From contig JUHI01000008.1 of the NCBI GenBank assembly GCA_000799755.1, positions 124,001 to 188,000 on the forward strand: DNA of 64,000 nt. Reading direction: 5' to 3'. Both the position numbers and the translations under genes were made by a program. This DNA is from Martinezella tropici (GTDB lineage: Bacteria; Pseudomonadota; Alphaproteobacteria; Rhizobiales; Rhizobiaceae). Positions 17,612 to 26,453 of the stretch are shown in pieces. Every line of letters starts with the position of its first letter. The stretch's first letter is position 1. The notes beneath the pieces were generated by a model. The model saw only the letters and a list, made by a program, of their open reading frames with translations, did not search any database and was not told the DNA's origin.

Positions 17612-18685
17612 CTACCGCAGCCTTTCCCCCTGATTGTCGAAATAGCGCCGCCGTTCCGGCGGGCAGTGCAAATGGAGCCTGTCGCCGCGCCCAATTTCCG
17701 GCCCGTCGCGATATTCGGCGATGAGGGGCTGGCCGTCTTCCGTCTGGCAATAGAGATAGCGGGTGCCGCCAAGATATTCGGTGACGTCGACGGTGACCTG
17801 CAAGGCATCTTCCGCGCTGGGAGCGACGACAAGATGTTCGGGGCGCATACCAAGCAGGAGCTTTTCGCCCGATGACGGCTTGTGCTGGCTTAGAGCGACC
17901 GTGACGCTACCATCGCCGACCTTCGCCGTGCCGTCACCGGACCATGTGGCCTCGATCATGTTCATCCTCGGCGAGCCGATGAAGCCGGCGACAAAACTGT
18001 TGGCCGGGTCTTCATAGACCTCGCGCGGGCTGCCCACCTGTTCGATCCGACCGTCTCTCAGCACGACGATCCTGTCTGCGAGCGTCATGGCCTCGGTCTG
18101 GTCATGGGTGACATAGATCATCGTATTGCCGAGCTCTCGGTGAAGCCGGGCAATTTCGATGCGCATCGAGACGCGCAGCTCCGCGTCTAGATTGGAGAGG
18201 GGTTCGTCGAAGAGGAAGACATCCGGCTCGCGAACGATGGCGCGACCGATGGCGACACGCTGGCGCTGGCCGCCGGAAAGCTGTCCCGGCCGGCGATCGA
18301 GCAGGTGATCGATCTTGAGGATCGCGGCGGCGGAACGCACGCGTCTTTCGATTTCGGATGCAGCGGTCCGGGCCATCTTCAGCCCGAAACCGAGATTGTC
18401 GCGGACGCTCATATGCGGATAGAGCGCGTAGGACTGGAAGACCATGGCGATGCCGCGCTCGGAGGGATCAAGATCGGTGACGTCCCGGCCCTTGATGGCG
18501 ATTTCGCCGTCGGTGACTTCCTCCAGCCCGGCAATCATGCGCAGCAGCGTGGACTTGCCGCAGCCGGAGGGGCCGACGAAGACGACGAAAGCGCCTTCCG
18601 GTATGTCGAGATCTACGCCGTGAATGACCTCAAGCCCGCCAAAACTCTTGCGGACGCCGGTCAGGCGCATGCCCTTGTTCGTCAT
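17612..18685 (-). CDS. UgpC/MalK-type sugar ABC transporter ATPase
   Basis: 357 aa. The ATPase domain (~1-235) has Walker A GPSGCGKST, Q-loop MVFQSYALYPHM, signature LSGGQRQRVAIGRA and Walker B DVFLFDEPLSNLD. The C-terminal ~120 residues form the regulatory OB-type domain of CUT1 ATPases (FIGSPRMNMIEA; LGMRPEHL). It energises the two permeases of this operon at the inner membrane. The start codon lies one base beyond the stop of the GH127 gene, so it is the last gene of the lacI-binding protein-permease-permease-GH127 operon. Confidence 0.92.
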   Translation of the reverse strand: MTNKGMRLTGVRKSFGGLEVIHGVDLDIPEGAFVVFVGPSGCGKSTLLRMIAGLEEVTDGEIAIKGRDVTDLDPSERGIAMVFQSYALYPHMSVRDNLGFGLKMARTAASEIERRVRSAAAILKIDHLLDRRPGQLSGGQRQRVAIGRAIVREPDVFLFDEPLSNLDAELRVSMRIEIARLHRELGNTMIYVTHDQTEAMTLADRIVVLRDGRIEQVGSPREVYEDPANSFVAGFIGSPRMNMIEATWSGDGTAKVGDGSVTVALSQHKPSSGEKLLLGMRPEHLVVAPSAEDALQVTVDVTEYLGGTRYLYCQTEDGQPLIAEYRDGPEIGRGDRLHLHCPPERRRYFDNQGERLR

Positions 18686-18686
18686 G

Positions 18687-20618
18687 TCAGGCTCCGTGAC
18701 GCATCTGATCGGCGCGGAGCCAGACCAGCATTTCGCCGGGCTCGCGATTGTCCCAGAGATGATAGGGGACGAAACGGGCGGTGGAAGGCGTGCCCTTTGG
18801 CGGTGTTGTACGGTAGAGATCGGTGCCCCAGTCAGCCGCGTCGCGCGTCACCGGCACATCGAGTGCGACCGCTCCTTCCAGCGCGGCGATTTCCGCGGTC
18901 TTGGCGGATGCCGGGTTGCTGGAAAGCGAAATGCCGTTCAGGTCTTGGCCATTGTCCGTGGTCTCGACGCAATAGACCAGCGGCCCGCGCATCAGCGCGG
19001 CGCGTCCGGCATCCTGACGGACTTTCGGATTGGCAAACAAAGTGCGAGGGATAAGGGGGAGGACAAGATCGATGCTGTCGCCCGCCTGCCATTCCCGTTC
19101 GATGCGGGCATAGCCGTCGACGGTAATCGTTGCGAGATCGACCGGCGCGTCATTGACTGCAAGCGTGGCACCTTCGGCCCATTCGGGGATGCGCAGCGAC
19201 AGAGCAAATTCCGCTGCGCGATCGGGATTGACATCGAAGCGGATTGCGCCGTCCCAGGGATAGCGCGTCGTCTGGGAAAGCTGCACGGTCACGCCGCCTG
19301 CGAGCGGCACGCGGGCCTTGCTCTCGCCGTAGAGATGGACGGCGATTTCATTGTCGGCTGCGGCATACATATAGGAGCCGACGGAGGCGAGCAGCCGCGC
19401 GATATTTGGCGGGCAGCAGGGGCAATGATGCCAGGTCCAGCGGTGATGCTTGCCGGCGCTCTCCAGCGGGTTTTCGTAGAAGAAGGTCTTGCCGTCCTGC
19501 GACAGGCCCGCCATGGCGCCGTTATAGAGCGCCACTTCCATGATGTCGGCATAGCGGCGGTTCGGGCCGCGGCCGAGCATGCGGTTCGCCCAGAAGACCA
19601 GACCGACGGAGGCGCAGGTCTCGGCATAGGCGCTTTCGTTCGGCAGGTCGTAATAGTCGGTAAAGCCCTCGTTGGAGGCAGCCGGCCCGATGCCGCCGGT
19701 CACATACATCTGCTTGGTCGTCAGATCGTCCCAGAGTGTCTCGAGTGCTGAAGTCAGCGTGTCGTCGTTATATTCCGTCGCGATATCGGCCATGCCGGAA
19801 TAGAGATACATGGCGCGCACGGCGTGACCCACGACCTTGGTCTGATCACGCACCGGCAGATGCGACTGGCTGTATTCATAGGTCTTCTGCACGAAATTCT
19901 TGGGGTCGCGACCGTCGCGAAGCGCCTCGTCGGTGAAGAAATGTGGTTCCTGGCCGCGTTCGTCGATGAAATATTTGGCAAGGTCGAGATACTTCTTCTC
20001 GCCCGTAACGCGGGCGAGCTTGACGAGGGCCAGTTCCACTTCCTCGTGGCCGCAATAGCCGCGAAGCTGGCCTTCGCCATGGCCGAAGACGGTGATCATG
20101 TAGTCGGCAAAGCGGCTCATGATGTCGAGCAGCTTGCGCTTGCCCGTTGCCTGGTAATAGGCGACAGCCGCTTCGATCAGATGTCCCGCGCAATAAAGCT
20201 CATGATGATCGCGGAGATTGGTCCAGCGGCGGCCGGGCTGTACGCGTTGGAACCAGGCATTCAGATAGCCGTCCTTGTCCTGCATCTTTTCATACATGTC
20301 GATGATGGCGTCCGCGCGCGCCTCCAGTTCGGCGTTGGGACGGCGATAGAGGGAATAGGCGATGGTTTCGATCGACTTGCCGAGGTCGCTATCCCAGAAC
20401 ATCTGCGTCGAGCCCGACCAGGTCTGCAGAGGGATGACGATGCCGGGGCTAGGCTGGTCGACGTCGATGGCCTTGATCATGCCTGCCTCGACACAGCGGT
20501 CGAGGAGGGTCGCCGCAGTCGAGTTGCAGATGGCATCCTGGCGGGCGCCGAACAGGCCGGCAAGCTCGACATTCGGGACGGGCAGGGGGCGAAACTGGCG
20601 GTTTTCTCTGTCAGACAT
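18687..20618 (-). CDS. GH127 beta-L-arabinofuranosidase
   Basis: 643 aa, close to the ~660 aa of HypBA1. The catalytic zinc/cysteine site is visible: Glu333 and Cys335 (AETCAS) and Cys401-Cys402 (CPCCPPN) correspond to the Glu, Cys and Cys-Cys ligands of GH127, the last pair including the nucleophile. There is no signal peptide, so it works in the cytoplasm on imported substrate. GH127 removes beta-L-arabinofuranose from plant extensin and other hydroxyproline-rich glycans; some members have other specificities. Its place between sugar permeases and the ATPase makes uptake and hydrolysis of plant arabinosides the likely job. Confidence 0.9.
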   Translation of the reverse strand: MSDRENRQFRPLPVPNVELAGLFGARQDAICNSTAATLLDRCVEAGMIKAIDVDQPSPGIVIPLQTWSGSTQMFWDSDLGKSIETIAYSLYRRPNAELEARADAIIDMYEKMQDKDGYLNAWFQRVQPGRRWTNLRDHHELYCAGHLIEAAVAYYQATGKRKLLDIMSRFADYMITVFGHGEGQLRGYCGHEEVELALVKLARVTGEKKYLDLAKYFIDERGQEPHFFTDEALRDGRDPKNFVQKTYEYSQSHLPVRDQTKVVGHAVRAMYLYSGMADIATEYNDDTLTSALETLWDDLTTKQMYVTGGIGPAASNEGFTDYYDLPNESAYAETCASVGLVFWANRMLGRGPNRRYADIMEVALYNGAMAGLSQDGKTFFYENPLESAGKHHRWTWHHCPCCPPNIARLLASVGSYMYAAADNEIAVHLYGESKARVPLAGGVTVQLSQTTRYPWDGAIRFDVNPDRAAEFALSLRIPEWAEGATLAVNDAPVDLATITVDGYARIEREWQAGDSIDLVLPLIPRTLFANPKVRQDAGRAALMRGPLVYCVETTDNGQDLNGISLSSNPASAKTAEIAALEGAVALDVPVTRDAADWGTDLYRTTPPKGTPSTARFVPYHLWDNREPGEMLVWLRADQMRHGA

Positions 20619-20642
20619 GGCTTTGATCCGTTGTTGAAGGGG

Positions 20643-21506
20643 TTATTTCACCGCGCCGGCCATCAGCCCGCGCATGTAGTAGCGTTGCAGAAGCAGAAAG
20701 ACGATGACGCAGGGGATGGTCATGACGGCGATGCCGGCCTGCACCGCGCCCCAGTTGACGGCGCCGAGGCGGCCGGTCCTGACGGCGATCATCAGCACCG
20801 GCAGGGTGAATTTCTCGTTGCTCGACAGGAGCACCAATGCCGCCAGGAACTCGTTCCAGGCATTGAGGAAGGCGAAGATCGCAACGGTCGCGACGCCAGG
20901 CAATACCAAGGGGAAGAGAACGCGGAACAGCAGTTTCAGATCGCGGGCGCCATCGATGCGCGCGGCTTCCTCGATCTCCTTCGGCACGGCGTCGAAGGCG
21001 TTGCGCATCATGAAGACCGAGAAGGGCAGTTGCAGCGTCACATAGACGAGCGTCAGTCCGATCAACGAGTTGTTGAGGCCGAGCCTTGCCAGGATGATGA
21101 AGAGCGGCGTCAGGATCGACTGGAAGGGGATCATCAGCGTTGCGATGATCAGGATGAAGAGCGCGCCCTTGAAGGGGAAGCGATAGCGAGAGAAACCATA
21201 GCCGGCCAGCAGGCTGACGATGACAGTCAAAAGCACGGTCACGACCGAGACGAAAAGCGAGTTCAGCGTATGCTGCAGCACGCCGGCGCCGAAACCATCG
21301 AGCGAACGATAGGCGTCGAAGCTGAAGCCGGTCGTCGGCCATGGCGGCAGCGGCGGAAGGCTGGCCTCGGTTCCATGCCGGAACGACGACAGAAGCGCGA
21401 TCGCGAAAGGCGCGAAGAAGAAGATGACGATGACGACGCCAATGCCGTGATAGCCGATGCCGCCTAAGAGCTTGCGCCTTGCGCGGCGCTCCTTTGCCGT
21501 GGTCAT
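20643..21506 (-). CDS. Sugar ABC transporter permease (MalG/UgpE type)
   Basis: 287 aa with six hydrophobic segments, the first at ~18-40 (GIGVVIVIFFFAPFAIALLSS). The MalG-type EAA loop is clear (IEEAARIDGARDLKLLFRVLFPLVLPG), and the protein ends with the typical FLLLQRYYMRGLMAGAVK. The start overlaps the stop of the upstream permease gene (21503-21506, ATGA). It forms the inner-membrane channel with that subunit. The GH127 gene follows after 24 bp. Confidence 0.93.
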   Translation of the reverse strand: MTTAKERRARRKLLGGIGYHGIGVVIVIFFFAPFAIALLSSFRHGTEASLPPLPPWPTTGFSFDAYRSLDGFGAGVLQHTLNSLFVSVVTVLLTVIVSLLAGYGFSRYRFPFKGALFILIIATLMIPFQSILTPLFIILARLGLNNSLIGLTLVYVTLQLPFSVFMMRNAFDAVPKEIEEAARIDGARDLKLLFRVLFPLVLPGVATVAIFAFLNAWNEFLAALVLLSSNEKFTLPVLMIAVRTGRLGAVNWGAVQAGIAVMTIPCVIVFLLLQRYYMRGLMAGAVK

Positions 21507-22420
21507 GGCTTGTCCTCCCCGACGCGCAGCAGCCAGAGCTGGACGATGCTGATCAGCACCAGGATGACGAGGAGCGCGATCGAGAGCGCTGCGCCATAGC
21601 CGAGATTGAAGGACACGAAGGACTGGTTGAAGATGTAATAGACCACCGAGATCATCCGGTTTTGCGGGCCGCCTGATGTCATGATGTAGAACTGGTCGAA
21701 GGCGAGCACCGAGCCGGTGATGGAAATGATCAGCGCGAGTGCGATCGTGCGGCGCATCAAAGGCAGGGTAAGATGCCGGAAACGCTGCCAGCGCTTGGCG
21801 CCATCGATGCGGGCGGCCTCGGTCAATTCGGAAGGGATCGCCTGCAGGCCGGTCAGCAAGATGATCATGGTGAAGCCGGCGATCTTCCAGACCACCATGA
21901 CGATGATGGTTGCAAATGCCATGTCGAAATCGGCCAGCAGGTTCGGTCTTTTATCGACGAGGCCAAGCGCCTGCGCAACCGGCGAGAAGAAGCCGCTGTC
22001 GACATTGGCAAGCCAGACCCAGAGCAGCGATGCGGTCGCAAGCCCGACGACGACGGGAAGGAAGATGATCGTTCGATAGAAGCCGACGAACGGCCGGTGC
22101 TTCTCGACGAAGAAGGCGAGCGGGAAGGCAACGGCGAAAATCGCGATGGTGACGACGACGGTGTAATAGGCGGTGAAGCGCAACGCTGCCATGAAACGCA
22201 TGTCGGAGAGCATGCGGATATAGTTGCCGAAGCCGATCCAGCGCGGATTGCCGAGCAGCGGCCAGTTATGAAGGCTCATCCAGACGGTGAAGACGACTGG
22301 TACGATGAAGAAGACGATGACAAGCGCCATGGCCGGCGCGATGTAAAGAAATCCGTGCCAGCTAGCACGCCTTCGCCGCTTGCGCGGCCGCGCGACTGCA
22401 ATAGCTCCAGGGCCAGCCAT
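21503..22420 (-). CDS. Sugar ABC transporter permease (MalF/UgpA type)
   Basis: 305 aa from the ATG at 22420; the frame is open to 22555, but that stretch overlaps the binding-protein gene and is low-complexity. A basic start (RPRKRRRRAS) precedes the first helix (FLYIAPAMALVIVFFIVPVVF). The family loop TEAARIDGAKRWQRFRHLTLPLMRRT is present near residue 210. It is the partner of the MalG-type permease. The 64-bp spacing from the binding-protein stop and overlap with the next gene indicate one operon. Confidence 0.93.
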   Translation of the reverse strand: MAGPGAIAVARPRKRRRRASWHGFLYIAPAMALVIVFFIVPVVFTVWMSLHNWPLLGNPRWIGFGNYIRMLSDMRFMAALRFTAYYTVVVTIAIFAVAFPLAFFVEKHRPFVGFYRTIIFLPVVVGLATASLLWVWLANVDSGFFSPVAQALGLVDKRPNLLADFDMAFATIIVMVVWKIAGFTMIILLTGLQAIPSELTEAARIDGAKRWQRFRHLTLPLMRRTIALALIISITGSVLAFDQFYIMTSGGPQNRMISVVYYIFNQSFVSFNLGYGAALSIALLVILVLISIVQLWLLRVGEDKP

Positions 22421-22484
22421 GGAATGCTCCCGATGTTGCGATGGAAGAACCGGGAAGCCTTGCAGCTCCCCGGCGTTCACAGAT

Positions 22485-23726
22485 CTACTGCTGTTGCGCG
22501 TTGTCGATGATCGACTGCATTTCCGACTGGGCGTTGGAGAAGGCGCCATCGACATCGGTTCCGAAGATGGCCGCGTTGGTAAAGCCCGCCCATGGGCCGT
22601 TGGCGCTGTTGATCAGGTCGTTGAACTGCAGCGTGTAGGGCGTCTTGGCAATCGCGATTGCCTTCAGCCCGACCTGCATGCGCGGGTCGAGGCCTTCAAG
22701 CACCTGTTGCGCGATATCGCCGCGCGTCGGCAGGCTGCCGTATTTTGCCATGATCTTCTGTCCCTCGAGCGAATAGGTATATTCGAGGAACTTCTTCACG
22801 GCATCGAGCTTCTTCGTGCCCTTCGAGATCACGAAATTGTCGCCACCGGCAAAGGAAGACGGCTTGCCGTCGACGCCGGGGATCAGCGTCACCCCGAAGT
22901 GGATATCGGGATATTGGGTGATCAGCGTGCCGATCGAGAAGGCGCCGATGCTCTGCTGTCCGATCTTGCCGTTGCTGATGCTGAGGAAATTGGCGCCGGT
23001 GTCGCTTGCGGCACCCGCCGGCACCAGATCCTTCTTGACCATGTCGCGATAGAAGCCGACCGCCTTGCGCATCTGCGGCGTGTCGAGGGTCGCCGTCTTG
23101 CCGTCCGCCGAGAGAATGTCGGCGCCTGCGCCCCAGACGAGCGGGGTGAAGGTGAAGATCATGCAGCCGCCACAGCCGCCGCCGGAGAAGTAGAAACCAT
23201 AGGTATCGCCTCCGAGCGCGCGGATCTTTTCGGCATTCTGCTCGATCTCTTCCCAGGTCGTCGGAGCCTTCTCCGGATCGAGGCCGGCCTTCTTGTAGAG
23301 ATCCTTGTTCCAGGCGAAGACCGAGGTCTCGACGGATAGCGGCAGGCCATAGATATGGCCGTCATAGGTGCCGAGCTTCACATGCGACGGCGAGAGCGAA
23401 TTGAAATAGGGCAGGCTTTTGGCCCAATCCGTGAGGTCCGCAAGCTGGCCGGCGGCGGCGAAGGCCGGCGTATAGATGAGGTCCATCGACAGCGCATCGG
23501 GCGCCTGGCCGCCGGCAATCGCCGTTGCATACTTCTGGACGAGTTCGGCAAAGGGCACTTCCGTCAGCGTGACCTTGTCGTCATGGCCGGCATTATAGGC
23601 CTCGACGACCTTCTTGAAGGAATCTCCGATGCCGCTTCGCACCCACATGGAGATGTTTTCGGCGGATGCGGCGGATGCAAGCATTAAGGATATAAGGCCG
23701 GTTGCGGCCAGAAATCGCTTCATCAT
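22485..23726 (-). CDS. Periplasmic sugar-binding protein (family 1, UgpB/MalE class)
   Basis: 413 aa. A signal peptide covers ~1-22 (MMKRFLAATGLISLMLASAASA-EN). The mature part begins ISMWVRSGIGDSFKKVVEAYN, typical of extracellular solute-binding family 1, and ends without an anchor. A GGGAGGAGAAC ribosome site precedes the ATG. It captures the sugar for the two permeases. A Cys-rich patch (GGGCGGCM, residues ~189-196) is unusual for the family and could form disulfides. It sits 39 bp behind lacI, so transcription probably starts before the regulator. An arabinofuranoside ligand is inferred from the GH127 gene. Confidence 0.92.
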   Translation of the reverse strand: MMKRFLAATGLISLMLASAASAENISMWVRSGIGDSFKKVVEAYNAGHDDKVTLTEVPFAELVQKYATAIAGGQAPDALSMDLIYTPAFAAAGQLADLTDWAKSLPYFNSLSPSHVKLGTYDGHIYGLPLSVETSVFAWNKDLYKKAGLDPEKAPTTWEEIEQNAEKIRALGGDTYGFYFSGGGCGGCMIFTFTPLVWGAGADILSADGKTATLDTPQMRKAVGFYRDMVKKDLVPAGAASDTGANFLSISNGKIGQQSIGAFSIGTLITQYPDIHFGVTLIPGVDGKPSSFAGGDNFVISKGTKKLDAVKKFLEYTYSLEGQKIMAKYGSLPTRGDIAQQVLEGLDPRMQVGLKAIAIAKTPYTLQFNDLINSANGPWAGFTNAAIFGTDVDGAFSNAQSEMQSIIDNAQQQ

Positions 23727-23765
23727 GTTCTCCTCCCTTGGGCAACTCCCATTGCCCTTTCTTGA

Positions 23766-24785
23766 TTAAACTCCGGGGTCCCCCCCGCATGACTGCCGCA
23801 CGACAAGCTCGCAGGGCAATGTCCTGATCCCCGGTTCGACGCTGCGCCCCTCCGCCAGCGCCAAAACCGTCAGCCCTGCCTCACGACCGAGCGCCTTGAG
23901 ATTCATATCGACCGTCGTCAGCGGCGGTCTTGTCTGCGCAGCGACGATCTCCCAATTGTCGAAGCCGACAACCGAGACATCTTCCGGCACCCGCACACCA
24001 CGCTCGCGCAGCGCATCGACCACCGCCCGCGCGATCTGATCGTTGCCGCAGAAGATCGCGTCCGGCTTTTCCCCAACGGCATCCCAGAGCCGCGCCACGG
24101 CCTCATGGCCCCAGGCCTCGGACCAATTGCCGTAAAGGACCGGCAGCTGATCGCCGACGAGGCCGCGATAGGCCTTGGCACGCTCGCGCACCGAGACGAA
24201 GCTGTCGGGGCCGGTTACATGCGCGATCCGGCTCCGGCCGAGGCCCTTGAGCCACTCGACGGCAAGGACCGCGCCCTGATAGTCGTCGGCGCAGAAGGTG
24301 ACACTGTCAGGCGCACCCTCGGTAAAGGCATAGACGACAGGGACTGGCAGGTCAGACAGATCCACCGGCAGGCGGCGGTCGATCCGCTTGCCCGAGGCGA
24401 TGATGCCATCCACATGCTTGTCCAGCAGCGCGTCCACATGAACCTTTCCAAGCGCTGGATCATCCTCGATCGTGCAGAGGAAAACCGAGACACCATGATC
24501 GACGAGCGCCTCCGTGATGCCGGCCATGACCGGCAGCGTGAAGCGGCCATATGTATCGTTGGTCAAAAGACCGATCGTAAACGTGCGGTTGCTGAGCAAT
24601 CCCTTGGCGAGCGCATTCGGACGGAAGCCGATCTCGGCAGCTGCGCGCTTGACCCTTTCCCGGGTCTCGTCGCCCATGCGACCGGTATTGTTCAAGGCTT
24701 TGGATGCCGTCGAAATGCTCACACCCGCAGCTGCCGCAACGTCGTGAATCGTTGCGCGTCCGCTTTTCGCACGCTGATTTTCCAG
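23766..24785 (-). CDS. LacI-family regulator of the arabinoside operon, probable CTG start
   Basis: 339 aa if started at CTG 24785. The LacI helix-turn-helix reads TIHDVAAAAGVSISTASKALN, and its first part lies upstream of the first conventional start (GTG 24722, which would cut the DNA-binding helix). In the frame upstream there is no ATG, GTG or TTG that fits; CTG at 24785 follows GGGAGAAG by four bases and gives MENQRAKSGRATIHDV, a normal LacI start. Residues ~65-330 are the sugar-binding domain (IGLLTNDTYGRFTLPVM; IFCGNDQIARAVVDAL). It lies first in the operon, with two palindromic operators in its own leader, so autoregulation is likely. Confidence 0.85.
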   Translation of the reverse strand: MENQRAKSGRATIHDVAAAAGVSISTASKALNNTGRMGDETRERVKRAAAEIGFRPNALAKGLLSNRTFTIGLLTNDTYGRFTLPVMAGITEALVDHGVSVFLCTIEDDPALGKVHVDALLDKHVDGIIASGKRIDRRLPVDLSDLPVPVVYAFTEGAPDSVTFCADDYQGAVLAVEWLKGLGRSRIAHVTGPDSFVSVRERAKAYRGLVGDQLPVLYGNWSEAWGHEAVARLWDAVGEKPDAIFCGNDQIARAVVDALRERGVRVPEDVSVVGFDNWEIVAAQTRPPLTTVDMNLKALGREAGLTVLALAEGRSVEPGIRTLPCELVVRQSCGGDPGV

Positions 24786-24810
24786 ATGTCTTCTCCCAAT
24801 CGAATTTTCC

Positions 24811-24861
24811 TGAGAAAAGCTTTTCTCAACGCGGGAGTCAACAAGAGAAAAGCTTTTCTCA
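24811..24861 (-). promoter_or_regulatory. Tandem palindromic operators in the lacI leader
   Basis: GAGAAAAGCTTTTCTC occurs twice as a perfect 16-bp palindrome, at 24812-24827 and 24845-24860. The centres are 33 bp apart, three helical turns. The first copy extends to 18 bp (TGA...TCA). Read on the minus strand, TTGACT (24841-24836) lies between them; a 17-bp spacer puts a weak -10 (TTTTCT) in the downstream copy. These are the likely LacI-type sites controlling the whole arabinoside operon. Confidence 0.75.
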
Positions 24862-25130
24862 AAATTTTCTGCGCCGAGGAGACCGAGGCGGCGAGAAGCG
24901 GCGCGGATACCACGCTGTTTAATGCATTGGGGATAGCGCTCACCGATATTGCCGCCGCAACGATGGTTTATAAAGTTGCAGTTTCAAACGGAGGAGGCGA
25001 GAGACATGCTCACGTGCGAAATCGTAGAAGTGCAAGTCGTTTAGAGCGTTTCCCTGACTGATTGAATCGAATTGCTTTTCAAATCACTTGGATTCTGATT
25101 CAAGCTATCTGCCGCTGGAGGTCGGCAGAT
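24862..25130. other. Upstream spacer of the arabinoside operon
   Basis: No convincing gene. Together with the operators and leader this makes a ~345-bp gap between lacI and the transposase remnant. The part from about 25040 may already belong to the insertion sequence, since it runs straight into the transposase start, but no terminal repeat could be paired. Confidence 0.5.
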
Positions 25131-25391
25131 ATGTCGAAAGCCCTTTCTGTTGATCTTCGCATGCGTGTGCTTGCCGCCGTCGATGGCGGAGCGTCGCATA
25201 GGGAGGCTGCGGAGCGTTTCGGCGTGAGCGCGGCAAGCGTGAGCCGTTGGCGTAATCTGCAAATTCGGCAGGGGAACGTTCGTCTCGGCCCGCTCGGTGG
25301 CGACCTAATGGGCGATCTACCGGCTTTGCCGATGGCATTGAGGACGGCTCGGTTGGAATCCTCCACGAGATGTCAACAATCGGCGACCTGA
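25131..25391 (+). pseudogene. IS630-type transposase remnant (N-terminal helix-turn-helix only)
   Basis: The first ~58 residues (MSKALSVDLRMRVLAAVDGG, then AAERFGVSAASVSRW) match the N-terminal DNA-binding part of IS630-family transposases. After LGPLGGD (about base 25305) the resemblance stops and the frame runs on in unrelated sequence to 25391. The catalytic DDE domain is missing, so the element cannot move itself. It marks the left side of a short accessory stretch ending before putA. A downstream inverted repeat was not found. Confidence 0.75.
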
Positions 25392-25522
25392 TCGGTGTGG
25401 ACCAAATTCTCAATACAGATCGACGTCACAAAGAAGAGTTAACTAAGATCATCGGCAAATCATTGCGAGTCACGCGGTTTGCAGCTCGGAATTGTTCCGA
25501 TAGTCGCATCCCAAGGTCGAGG

Positions 25523-25789
25523 TTAGGGCGCCTTTTGCTTGCGGCCTGAGCGAAGACCCGGAGGCTTCTTGTTCTCGGGGTTAATTTCCGCGAACAGCTC
25601 AGAAACATTCACAGACAAGACTTTTGCGAGGGCTTCAAGGGTCCCTACAGTGACGTTTTCTGTGCCTCTTTCAACGCGTCCAACGTAAGAGCGGTCAATT
25701 CCGGCCTCGAACGCCAGCCGCTCCTGCGACAGTCCTTTGGCGACCCGAAGTCGTCTTAGATTCCAGCCGATGGTCTGCCGCACGTTCAT
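25523..25789 (-). CDS. Small Xre-family (Cro/CI) DNA-binding regulator
   Basis: 88 aa. Residues ~8-65 are a complete HTH_3 domain (LRRLRVAKGLSQERLAFEAG, then DRSYVGRVERGTENVTVGTL) followed by a short basic Lys/Arg-rich tail. There is no sensor domain. Regulators of this form often belong to prophages, islands or restriction-type modules, but no partner gene is beside it. It stands alone between the transposase remnant and two unassigned genes. Start ATG at 25789; the upstream ribosome site (TTGCAAGATG) is poor. Confidence 0.8.
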   Translation of the reverse strand: MNVRQTIGWNLRRLRVAKGLSQERLAFEAGIDRSYVGRVERGTENVTVGTLEALAKVLSVNVSELFAEINPENKKPPGLRSGRKQKAP

Positions 25790-26240
25790 CTTGCAACAAA
25801 TGCATATTAACGGCTTGACAATCGACGGACTGATAGTCCCTAATTAATTGCGATACGTTCCGAGTGTAAGGCAGTGGGACGAATAGGGCATGGAATTATG
25901 CCTTCAGATCCACTTTGTTCCTCTGGTCGAGGAGTTAGCCCCGTCACAGTGGCGGCGAATAGCTGGGTCACCAACCCGACGGTCAACAACGATACGCGGG
26001 CGTCAGATTTTGAGAACTTCTGAATGCGAGGATGCCATTGAGGGCTGGTCGTGCAGCGAGATTCTTCATCAAAAACTCATCCGTTCGGCGGGCAGCGGGT
26101 TGGCAAATCGACGTTCAACTGATCCAGGCCATCGACAGCCATGTCTGCAGGCTTCCGGCTTGTTACAAAGAAGGGACGGTCGGAAGGGGAAATTAACCCG
26201 CAAGCGCGCAAGCGATCGATTGAATGTGAGGAAGCATATC
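25790..26240. other. Accessory spacer without a supported gene
   Basis: This 450-bp stretch has patches of lower GC (about 25800-25870, with TTAATTAATTG). An open frame starts at 25890 and runs into the next gene, but its first 117 residues are Arg/Ser-rich with no family resemblance and no ribosome site. It may be decayed coding sequence from an inserted element; nothing definite can be named. Confidence 0.4.
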
Positions 26241-26453
26241 ATGAGCATGGACAACGTCGTGATTGAGGATTGGTACGCCCTGAGCGAAGCCGAGGCGATC
26301 GAGATGGCCATCGACCGGCATGGTAAAGATGGAACGACTTCGGTTGCCTATTGCGCGCTTGAGGCGTGGGGCGACCGCAGTGACCCTAAGTATCAATTTT
26401 GGTTTGGTCTGTTTCTCAAACTGGTACAGCGAGAGCATGTCGGCTGGGCCTAG
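26241..26453 (+). CDS. Hypothetical small acidic protein
   Basis: 70 aa, not recognised. ATG at 26241 follows GAGGAAG at good distance. It is soluble and acidic in its first half (MDNVVIEDWYALSEAEAIEM, then AIDRHGKDGTTSVAYCALEAW) and aromatic near the end (YQFWFGLFLKLVQ). The composition is protein-like and the first residues suggest a helix. The stop lies inside the start region of the next gene (ATG 26437), so the two may be co-translated. Function unknown. Confidence 0.5.
   Translation: MSMDNVVIEDWYALSEAEAIEMAIDRHGKDGTTSVAYCALEAWGDRSDPKYQFWFGLFLKLVQREHVGWA

Noticed and set aside
19824..21467. 547-codon open frame antisense to GH127 and a permease
   Set aside because: Low-complexity His/Asp/Glu/Arg-rich product opposite two recognised genes; a codon-bias shadow.
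25890..26240. N-terminal extension (117 codons) of the 70-aa gene
   Set aside because: Arg/Ser-rich sequence without ribosome site; the ATG at 26241 has a good one.
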